A stretch of 9,299 nt of DNA from Chloroflexota bacterium (GTDB lineage: Bacteria > Chloroflexota > Ktedonobacteria > Ktedonobacterales > Ktedonobacteraceae): the NCBI GenBank assembly GCA_005881495.1, contig VBHI01000253.1, forward strand, positions 1 through 9,299, read 5' to 3'. Below, one piece after another: positions 1-5,048 of the stretch (position 1 is its first letter; each line of letters starts with the position of its first letter). Made by a program: the position numbers and the translations under genes. The notes under the pieces are model-generated. The model searched no databases, was not told the DNA's origin, and saw only the letters and a program-made list of their open reading frames with translations.

Positions 1-222
1 GCGCGTAGGGCCGCGGGTGGTGCGTCCCAGATCATGGAGCAGCGCTGCCATCCCCACGATAAAGCCATCGGCATGTTCCTGTTCCGCCAGGTGCAGGGCC
101 AGATGATAGACCCGCAGCACATGCTCGAAGCCATGGGCAAGATCGTCGAAATCACGGTAGTGGTCCTGCACCGATCTTTCCACCTCTGCCAACAGGTGGA
201 TTGCGCGTTCAGTAATTTCCAT
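1..222 (-). CDS. HD-domain phosphohydrolase, N-terminal part (cut by window edge)
   Basis: Translating the minus strand from the ATG at 222 gives 74 uninterrupted codons that run off the left edge. Residues 32-45 (FEHVLRVYHLALHL) and the HD pair at residues 63-64 in the context ALLHDLGR match the first metal-binding histidine and the HD signature of the HD superfamily of metal-dependent phosphohydrolases. The family hydrolyses phosphomonoesters or phosphodiesters, often of nucleotides; the substrate cannot be told from this fragment. The start is well supported: a strong GGGAGGA ribosome binding site lies 5 bases upstream of the ATG. The gene lies 53 bases downstream of the coiled-coil gene on the same strand and is probably the last visible member of the ATPase/polyphosphate kinase operon. 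The later metal ligands lie outside the window, so I cannot confirm the enzyme is intact. Confidence 0.85.
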   Translation of the reverse strand, partial: MEITERAIHLLAEVERSVQDHYRDFDDLAHGFEHVLRVYHLALHLAEQEHADGFIVGMAALLHDLGRTTRGPTR

Positions 223-275
223 ACATTTCCTCCCATATGCCATGAAAGCAGTGTTGGGCGCGATTGGCTTGAACG

Positions 276-821
276 CTACTCTTTATGCCCGGCATCTGAG
301 GATGGCTTCCTGTTAACTTGGCTAGGATTTGATGATTGTTTGGTCGCAGTCGATGTTCGCGCTGCCGCTGACTTTCGTGCGCTTGTCTTCCTAGTAGTCA
401 TTGATGCTGGAGAACCTACAATAGCGGTCTCACTCTCCTGCATTGTATCCACTTGGGTCTCATCTGTGATCACCACCGAACCCTCTGGCAGTGTGGACTC
501 TTCACCCGGGAGAGAAGTTGCCTCTGCATCTGTTGCACTTTGCGAAGTCGCATCAGTTGCAGCTTGTGGGCTTTGGGCGCGAAGTTCTTCCAGTCGTGCT
601 TCCAGGGTGTGCAGAGTGGTGCTCCGTTCCTCCAGACGAGCCTGGGCTTTCGTCTGCTTCTTCTGCGCCTTCTTCTGCGCCTTTTTGGCTTCCTCGATTG
701 CCAGCATCAGTTTCGCTTCACGCCTGGCTTGCTTCTTTCGTCGCTTCAATGCCTCTGTGCCGGATTCAGGCGAGGGGTCTGTGTCGCTTGCTGTTGTTGC
801 CGTGCTACGCTCCTTGAACAT
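276..821 (-). CDS. Small charged coiled-coil protein of unknown function, downstream of PPK2
   Basis: A 181-residue protein that I do not assign to a family. Residues about 23-85 are very rich in Lys, Ala, Arg, Glu and Gln (for example KKAQKKAQKKQTKAQ) with no helix breakers, so a long alpha-helical coiled coil is expected. Residues about 86-140 form an acidic Ser/Thr/Glu-rich linker. Residues about 141-181 form a basic tail of Lys/Arg with Ser, Ala and Thr that recalls histone H1-like bacterial tails. There is no signal peptide, membrane segment or catalytic motif. The ATG lies only 3 bases after the TAA of the polyphosphate kinase gene with no strong ribosome binding site, so translational coupling is likely. 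The position suggests a partner role in polyphosphate or nucleic acid binding, but that is inference. Low complexity lowers confidence in function; the tight spacing raises confidence that the frame is real. Confidence 0.75.
   Translation of the reverse strand: MFKERSTATTASDTDPSPESGTEALKRRKKQARREAKLMLAIEEAKKAQKKAQKKQTKAQARLEERSTTLHTLEARLEELRAQSPQAATDATSQSATDAEATSLPGEESTLPEGSVVITDETQVDTMQESETAIVGSPASMTTRKTSARKSAAARTSTATKQSSNPSQVNRKPSSDAGHKE
657..680 (-). repeat. 12-bp perfect tandem repeat inside the coiled-coil gene
   Basis: The 12-mer cttcttctgcgc occurs twice in a row on the plus strand (657-668 and 669-680). Read on the minus strand it encodes the repeated AQKK-type unit of the coiled coil. 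It keeps the reading frame and looks like an in-frame slippage duplication that lengthens a helix. Confidence 0.8.
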
Positions 822-824
822 TGC

Positions 825-1637
825 TTAATACACTTCTGGGACCAAATGAGAGGCCCGCTCCGGTTCTTTATACCCGTTGGGCGACTGTCGTTTCCCAAGC
901 TTGACCTCTTCGGCCGGCAGTGCCTTGTAGGGGATCAAGCTCAAGAGGTGCGCGATGCAATTCAGACGTGCCCGCTTTTTATCATTGGAGTGGATGACAT
1001 ACCAGGGGGACTCGGGCGTATCGGTTGCCTCGAACATGGCATCTCTAGCCCTCGTGTAATCGTACCAGCGTCGATGCGATTCCACATCCATTGGACTGAG
1101 CTTCCAGATCTTCCTGCCATCATGAATCCTTGCCTTGAAGCGACGATCTTGCTCTTCCTCGCTGACTTCCAGCCAGTACTTGATCAAGATAATGCCATTC
1201 TTAATGATGAAATGCTCAGCAATGGGGGTATTCTTGAGGAATTCCTCGTACTGCTGGTCGGTGCAGAAGCCCATCACATGCTCGACGCCCGCCCGATTAT
1301 ACCAACTGCGGTCGAAAATGATGACTTCGCCTGCTGCGGGAAAATGAGCCATGTAGCGTTGGATGTACATCTCAGATTTCTCGCGGTCTGTCGGTGTGGG
1401 CAGGGCCACCACCCGAAAGACGCGGGGGCTGACCCGGTCAACGATGCGCTTGATGGTACCTCCTTTGCCTGCGGCGTCACGCCCCTCAAACACAATGATC
1501 ACCCGCAAACCTTCCTGCACCACCCAACGCTGCAACTTCACGAGGTCAACCTGCAGCTTTTCGAGCTCTTGCTCGAACTCCTTGCGTTTCATTTTGCCTG
1601 ACTGCTCTTCCTGGTTCTTTTCGTTGTCCTTGGACAT
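825..1637 (-). CDS. ppk2: Polyphosphate kinase 2 (class I-like)
   Basis: A 270-residue PPK2-family protein. These enzymes transfer phosphate between inorganic polyphosphate and nucleotides; class I members mainly interconvert ADP + polyP and ATP in the cytoplasm. Residues 50-60 (FEGRDAAGKGG) are the Walker A loop. Residues 106-118 (IIFDRSWYNRAGV) contain the Walker B aspartate and the PPK2 signature. Residues 176-184 (KIWKLSPMD) belong to the lid. The sequence resembles the ADP-phosphorylating branch typified by Pseudomonas PA0141, but with a short N-terminal extension that is charged and probably helical (residues 1-35). The ATG at 1637 has an AAGGGAG ribosome binding site about 8 bases upstream. 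It lies 162 bases downstream of the P-type ATPase on the same strand, and its TAA is 3 bases before the next start. A role feeding or buffering ATP during stress fits the neighbourhood. Class assignment is by motif memory only. Confidence 0.95.
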   Translation of the reverse strand: MSKDNEKNQEEQSGKMKRKEFEQELEKLQVDLVKLQRWVVQEGLRVIIVFEGRDAAGKGGTIKRIVDRVSPRVFRVVALPTPTDREKSEMYIQRYMAHFPAAGEVIIFDRSWYNRAGVEHVMGFCTDQQYEEFLKNTPIAEHFIIKNGIILIKYWLEVSEEEQDRRFKARIHDGRKIWKLSPMDVESHRRWYDYTRARDAMFEATDTPESPWYVIHSNDKKRARLNCIAHLLSLIPYKALPAEEVKLGKRQSPNGYKEPERASHLVPEVY

Positions 1638-1747
1638 ATTCTTCTCCCTTTCTAAGGAATCCTATTTTGATGCCTATTCTGTGCCCCTGCATCCCTGACT
1701 GATAAAAGGTACTACAAAAGCCGATCACCTTAAGAGATGGTCAGCAT

Positions 1748-1781
1748 CATGGCAGCATTATTGGGTAGTGGCGCTGCCATG
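1748..1781 (-). terminator. Stem-loop downstream of the P-type ATPase gene (terminator or mRNA-end hairpin)
   Basis: A perfect 9-bp inverted repeat, CATGGCAGC at 1748-1756 and GCTGCCATG at 1773-1781, encloses a 16-base loop. It starts 18 bases after the ATPase stop codon on the minus strand. There is no T tract after the stem on either strand, so it is not a classic intrinsic terminator. It may instead act as an mRNA-stabilising or partial-termination element that uncouples ATPase and kinase levels. Confidence 0.4.
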
Positions 1782-1799
1782 CGTACTGTCCGCTTGTGC

Positions 1800-4571
1800 T
1801 CAAGCTGCGGCCTGGACGGGTACCGTTTCAAGCTCGGCGGAAGATGACGCCTCAGCTCGTCTCCGGAAGAACTTCTCAATCTCAGTTGTCCACAGCACCG
1901 CCGAGGCGAACACGATGCAGATCACCCATTGCCAGACAGTCAAACTGGTCGTTGCGAAGAGGCGGTTCGCGAAGTCTAGCCATGTGATGAGCAACACCAG
2001 CAGCACCGCCCATGCGCTCATCTTGATCAATCGGTCACTCTCGAGTGTCTGCCTGCTGAATACCGAACGCAGCTCGTCGTTGCTCTCGAACGCATAGAAG
2101 ATACAGGCGAAGCAGAATGTGGCGAAGGCCATCGTCTGGGCGACTGTATCGCTCAAGGACCAGACGCTCGTGGCAAGGACGATCACGAACAGGGTACTCG
2201 CTGCCCTGACCAATCCCTGCACGACAAGACGCACGGCCAGCCCCATCGGCAGGACCGGTTCGTTCCCTTTCCGTGGAGATCGCTGCATCAAACCCGGCGT
2301 GGGATTGCCCAGGCCAAGACCGATAGCCAGGAAGATGACGATCGAAAATTTGACTAACAGCACCTGCAAGGGCTGTAATGGAACGCCTCCAAGGATATTG
2401 AAGAGCGCCGCACCCAGGAACATCAGGATCCAGGCGAATAAGGTACACATCTGGAAGCGAATGTATTTCATGAGGTTGTCGTAGAGGGCACGTCCATTCT
2501 CGACTGCTCGGATGATAGTGGCAAAGTTGTCGTCGGTCAGAATCATCACGGCCGCCTCTTTGGACACGTCGGTACCGGTGATGCCCATGGCTACCCCGAT
2601 GTCGGCTTTCTTAAGGGCTGGCGCGTCATTGACGCCGTCGCCGGTCATGGCCACGATCTTGCCCGCCTTTTTCAAGACATCGACCAGCCGTACCTTGTGC
2701 TCGGGGGTAACACGTGCAATCACACCAATCTCGTCAATCTGGCTCAGGGCTTCCTCGTCGCTGAGTGCTGCAAATTCTGCGCCGGTCATTGCGCGACCTG
2801 GGATGCCCAACTTCCCTGCGATTGCAGCAGCCGTAACGGCATGGTCTCCAGTGATCATGCGTATCTGGATACCAGCCGAGTGCGCTTTGACGATGGAGGC
2901 TTTTACTTCGGGACGCGGTGGATCCACGATGCCGACTAACGCCAGCATGGTCAGGTCGCGCACCTGTGAGAGCAGATCGGCAGAGGGATCGAAGCTGGCG
3001 GGTTCAAAATCGCGGCGTGCCACCGCCATCACGCGTAGGCCCTGCTTGCCCAATCGCTCGTTGTTCTCCGTGTACTCGCTGCGCACCTCGTCAATTGGAA
3101 CACGTTCCTGGTGAACATCCAGGCTATATTTTGAGCGAGCCAGTAACTGGTCAGGGGCGCCTTTGACAAAGCAGCGGATCACCTCGCGCCCGTCATCGCC
3201 TTGCATGCGGTGAAAGGTTGCCATCAATTTGTAGGCTGCGTCAAACGGCAGTTCGGCGACACGAGGATGGGCCTCTCGGGTGGTGACGGCGTCGATGCCA
3301 CCCTTGCCAGCCAGCACCACCAGCGCTCCCTCTGTGGGATCACCGACCAGGTCGCCATCTCTGGCCACTGCATCAGAAGCGAGCGCCATTGGCAAAAAGT
3401 ACGGTTCGAGCTCGATGTTGGGCTTGCCACCCACCCGGCTGATCTTGCCGTCAGTGGAATACCCACCACCTGAGATGGTATACCGCTGGCCGGGGATCAC
3501 CAACTCAACGGCGGTCATCTGGTTGAGGGTGAGCGTGCCGGTCTTGTCCGAGTTGATGGCCGAGGTCGCTCCGAGCGTTTCCACCGAGCGCAGTCGCTTG
3601 ACAATCGCTCCTATTGTTGCCAGGGCCGTTGTACCCTGAGCCAGCAAGTAGGTGACCACAGCTGGCAGGGCAGTGGGGATGGACGCGATGGCGAACGCGA
3701 TGCCTGCCAGTAAGAGCTCGTTCACCGTCTGGCCGTTGCGAAAATAGCCAATGGCGATATAAAAGACCAGCGCCACCAGGGCGATTGCTACAATCTGGCG
3801 CGTCAACGTGTTGAGTTGTTTGGTGAGTGGGGTCTCCTCGATGGCGGTGGTCTGTAACATACCTGAGATGTGTCCGACTTCGGTCGACATGCCAGTGGCC
3901 GTGACCAGGATGTCCGCAGCCCCACGGGTCACTTCTGTATTCATATACGCCATGTCCACCCGGTCACCCAGCGGTGTATCAGCCTGTTCAACTGGCTCGA
4001 TTTGTTTGGGAACCGGAGCGCTCTCACCGGTAAGGGCGGACTCGTCAATCTCAAGCGTCGCGGCCCTGATGATGCGGCCATCGGCTGTCACGCGGTCTCC
4101 AGCCTCCAGAACAACGATGTCGCCCGGAACAAGTTGCTCTGCCGCAAGCTCAATGATCTGGCCACCCCGGCGTACTTTCGACTTAACGATCAGCATCTTC
4201 TGCAAGGCGGCAACGCTCGCCTCCGCCTTCCCTTCCTGGCGCAGTGCCAGAAACGCGTTGAACAGCGTCAGGATGATCAAGATAAGGGCCGTGCCCCATT
4301 GCTGGATAAGGATACTGACGATGGCAGCCACCAGCAGAACGATCTGCATCGGGTCCTTATACTGGTTCAAGAAGGCAATGTAGCCAGGTACCTTCTTGGC
4401 TTCTGCAAACTTGTTAGGACCGAACTGCTTAAGGCGACGCACGACTTCTGCCTGGCTCAGCCCGGTCGTTGCATCGACGCTTTGCGCTCGCAAAGCTTCC
4501 TCGATACTGAGAGTGTGCCAGATAGGTCCCTGCTCGGATGGGCTGGTGGCAGGTGATGTTGATGTAGTCAT
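1800..4571 (-). CDS. P-type cation-transporting ATPase, P2-like, with atypical ion-site residues
   Basis: A 923-residue membrane pump of the P-type ATPase family, full length for a P2-like enzyme. Domains in order: N-terminal cation-ATPase domain (about 16-85), M1-M2 (about 75-110), actuator domain with TGES at 181-184, M3-M4 with PTALP at 299-303, phosphorylation motif SDKTGTLT with D342, nucleotide-binding domain with DPTEGALV at 411-418 and KGAP at 470-473, hinge motifs TGDH 574-577 and TGDGVNDAP 643-651, then M5-M10 to about residue 895. All catalytic motifs are intact. The canonical Ca2+ ligands of SERCA are not kept: PEGLP is PTALP, and the M5 and M6 ligand positions are hydrophobic or Lys, so the ion is unknown. 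I chose the ATG at 4571 rather than 4598 because AAGGAG lies 7 bases upstream and the protein then begins MTTSTS. It is the first gene of the minus-strand run, divergent from the LuxR regulator. Confidence 0.95.
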   Translation of the reverse strand: MTTSTSPATSPSEQGPIWHTLSIEEALRAQSVDATTGLSQAEVVRRLKQFGPNKFAEAKKVPGYIAFLNQYKDPMQIVLLVAAIVSILIQQWGTALILIILTLFNAFLALRQEGKAEASVAALQKMLIVKSKVRRGGQIIELAAEQLVPGDIVVLEAGDRVTADGRIIRAATLEIDESALTGESAPVPKQIEPVEQADTPLGDRVDMAYMNTEVTRGAADILVTATGMSTEVGHISGMLQTTAIEETPLTKQLNTLTRQIVAIALVALVFYIAIGYFRNGQTVNELLLAGIAFAIASIPTALPAVVTYLLAQGTTALATIGAIVKRLRSVETLGATSAINSDKTGTLTLNQMTAVELVIPGQRYTISGGGYSTDGKISRVGGKPNIELEPYFLPMALASDAVARDGDLVGDPTEGALVVLAGKGGIDAVTTREAHPRVAELPFDAAYKLMATFHRMQGDDGREVIRCFVKGAPDQLLARSKYSLDVHQERVPIDEVRSEYTENNERLGKQGLRVMAVARRDFEPASFDPSADLLSQVRDLTMLALVGIVDPPRPEVKASIVKAHSAGIQIRMITGDHAVTAAAIAGKLGIPGRAMTGAEFAALSDEEALSQIDEIGVIARVTPEHKVRLVDVLKKAGKIVAMTGDGVNDAPALKKADIGVAMGITGTDVSKEAAVMILTDDNFATIIRAVENGRALYDNLMKYIRFQMCTLFAWILMFLGAALFNILGGVPLQPLQVLLVKFSIVIFLAIGLGLGNPTPGLMQRSPRKGNEPVLPMGLAVRLVVQGLVRAASTLFVIVLATSVWSLSDTVAQTMAFATFCFACIFYAFESNDELRSVFSRQTLESDRLIKMSAWAVLLVLLITWLDFANRLFATTSLTVWQWVICIVFASAVLWTTEIEKFFRRRAEASSSAELETVPVQAAA

Positions 4572-4600
4572 TTTCTTCTCCTTGCTACAATGATGCAAAT

Positions 4601-4629
4601 GGTATAGGGGAACGCACTCCCTTTGTTAC
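4601..4629 (-). promoter_or_regulatory. Possible promoter of the P-type ATPase operon
   Basis: On the minus strand, GTAACA (4629-4624, four of six matches to the -35 consensus) is followed after 17 bases by TATACC (4606-4601, four of six matches to the -10 consensus). Transcription would begin about 25 bases before the ATPase start codon, just upstream of its ribosome binding site. The spacing is ideal but the hexamers are weak. A second weak candidate uses TTGAGC (4662-4657) and TATGTA (4641-4636) with a 15-base spacer. Confidence 0.3.
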
Positions 4630-4730
4630 TAGATCTACATAATTGCTAGCTGTGTTGCTCAAGGGCTGACCCTCTTGCTCGACAGAACTCTGAGTGTCGT
4701 ATCACCATGCATTCATGGAACACTAGCTAA

Positions 4731-4821
4731 AGATCAGAAAGAGATCAAAGCATGTGAGATATGGGTACACGCTTTGAAATACCAACACTCATCGTGATCT
4801 CATCGAAACAGCCAGAGATCA
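4731..4821. promoter_or_regulatory. Cluster of AGATCA boxes, candidate operator
   Basis: AGATCA occurs at 4731-4736, 4742-4747 and 4816-4821, and its complement TGATCT at 4795-4800. The first two are direct repeats exactly 11 bp apart. The last two extend to a perfect 7-bp inverted repeat, TGATCTC (4795-4801) and GAGATCA (4815-4821), separated by 13 bp. By chance a given hexamer is expected less than once in this spacer when both strands are counted. The arrangement is what a dimeric DNA-binding protein such as the adjacent LuxR-type regulator could use, but the binding protein is unknown. Confidence 0.4.
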
Positions 4822-4906
4822 TATGCCTCTCATGAACACAGTAGTCGAAGACGTGCGAAAAAGCTATTCCCCATTGGGGTTAGAAAAGGGTTAGTTCTGG
4901 AAAATG

Positions 4907-4929
4907 TTGTGATAAAATTGTGATATACT
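4907..4929 (+). promoter_or_regulatory. Tandem extended -10 promoter candidates for the LuxR-type gene
   Basis: The octamer TTGTGATA is repeated at 4907-4914 and 4918-4925, 11 bp apart. Each copy generates an extended -10-like element: TGATAAAAT at 4910-4918 and TGATATACT at 4921-4929 (TGn followed by TAAAAT or TATACT, each one or two mismatches from consensus). No good -35 lies at 17 bp for either, as is common for extended -10 promoters. Transcription would give a leader of about 110 bases before the regulator start codon. Confidence 0.4.
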
Positions 4930-4988
4930 AGATGTAATTTTATCAAGTTAATTGTGCCAAATATTCAGCTTCTGCGAAATACGAAACT

Positions 4989-5048
4989 ATGTCTTTGAAG
5001 AAGATGGGCAGGGGGATACCGGCATGTAAAAACGGGGGTTTCTCTTGA
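4989..5048 (+). other. Possible 19-codon upstream reading frame overlapping the regulator start
   Basis: An ATG at 4989 opens 19 codons (a second in-frame ATG is at 5004) that end in TGA at 5046-5048. The stop overlaps the regulator's ATG at 5048 as TGATG, a geometry that permits translational coupling. The encoded peptide is small and basic, with Lys-Lys near the start. No good ribosome binding site precedes 4989, and only a weak GAAGAAG precedes 5004, so translation is doubtful. In the same leader, GGGGG at 5011-5015 is followed 8 bases later by ATGTAA (5024-5029), a start codon immediately followed by a stop. Confidence 0.2.

Larger units (their letters stand above)
4572..5047. other. Divergent intergenic control region between ATPase and LuxR regulator genes
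   Basis: This 476-base stretch separates two divergent genes and contains no convincing protein gene or structured RNA. It is AT-richer than the flanking genes, especially at 4891-4990. It holds repeated AGATCA boxes, a CCATG-catt-CATGG inverted repeat (4705-4718), a TTGCTC pair spaced 20 bp apart (4655 and 4675), candidate promoters for both directions, and a short reading frame just before the regulator gene. The main elements are listed separately. Confidence 0.7.

Noticed and set aside
657..680. CRISPR-like or mobile repeat.
   Set aside because: There are only two adjacent 12-bp copies without spacers, in frame inside a coding region.
34..828. A 264-codon plus-strand frame covering the HD and coiled-coil genes.
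   Set aside because: It is the complement of a Lys/Ala-rich coding sequence, which yields long Ser/Ala/Phe-rich frames free of stops; no ribosome binding site or domain supports it.
453..1601. A 382-codon open frame on the plus strand opposite the kinase and coiled-coil genes.
   Set aside because: It is wholly antisense to two well-supported genes, has no recognisable domain, and is Cys/Leu/His-rich in the way complementary frames usually are.
4572..4598. A start for the P-type ATPase nine codons upstream, at 4598.
   Set aside because: The ATG at 4571 has a well-placed AAGGAG site that the longer version would translate through, and the extra residues (MHHCSKEKK) look like a translated leader.
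4823..4894. A 23-codon plus-strand frame in the divergent spacer, starting MPLMNT.
   Set aside because: It has no ribosome binding site, its start overlaps the AGATCA inverted repeat, and it precedes the likely promoter, so it is probably not transcribed.
5004..5038. Possible G-quadruplex in the regulator leader from several G runs.
   Set aside because: The runs are uneven (GGG, GGGGG, GG, GGGGG) with only a two-base third run, so a stable three-tier structure is not supported; the G runs are better explained as ribosome binding sites.
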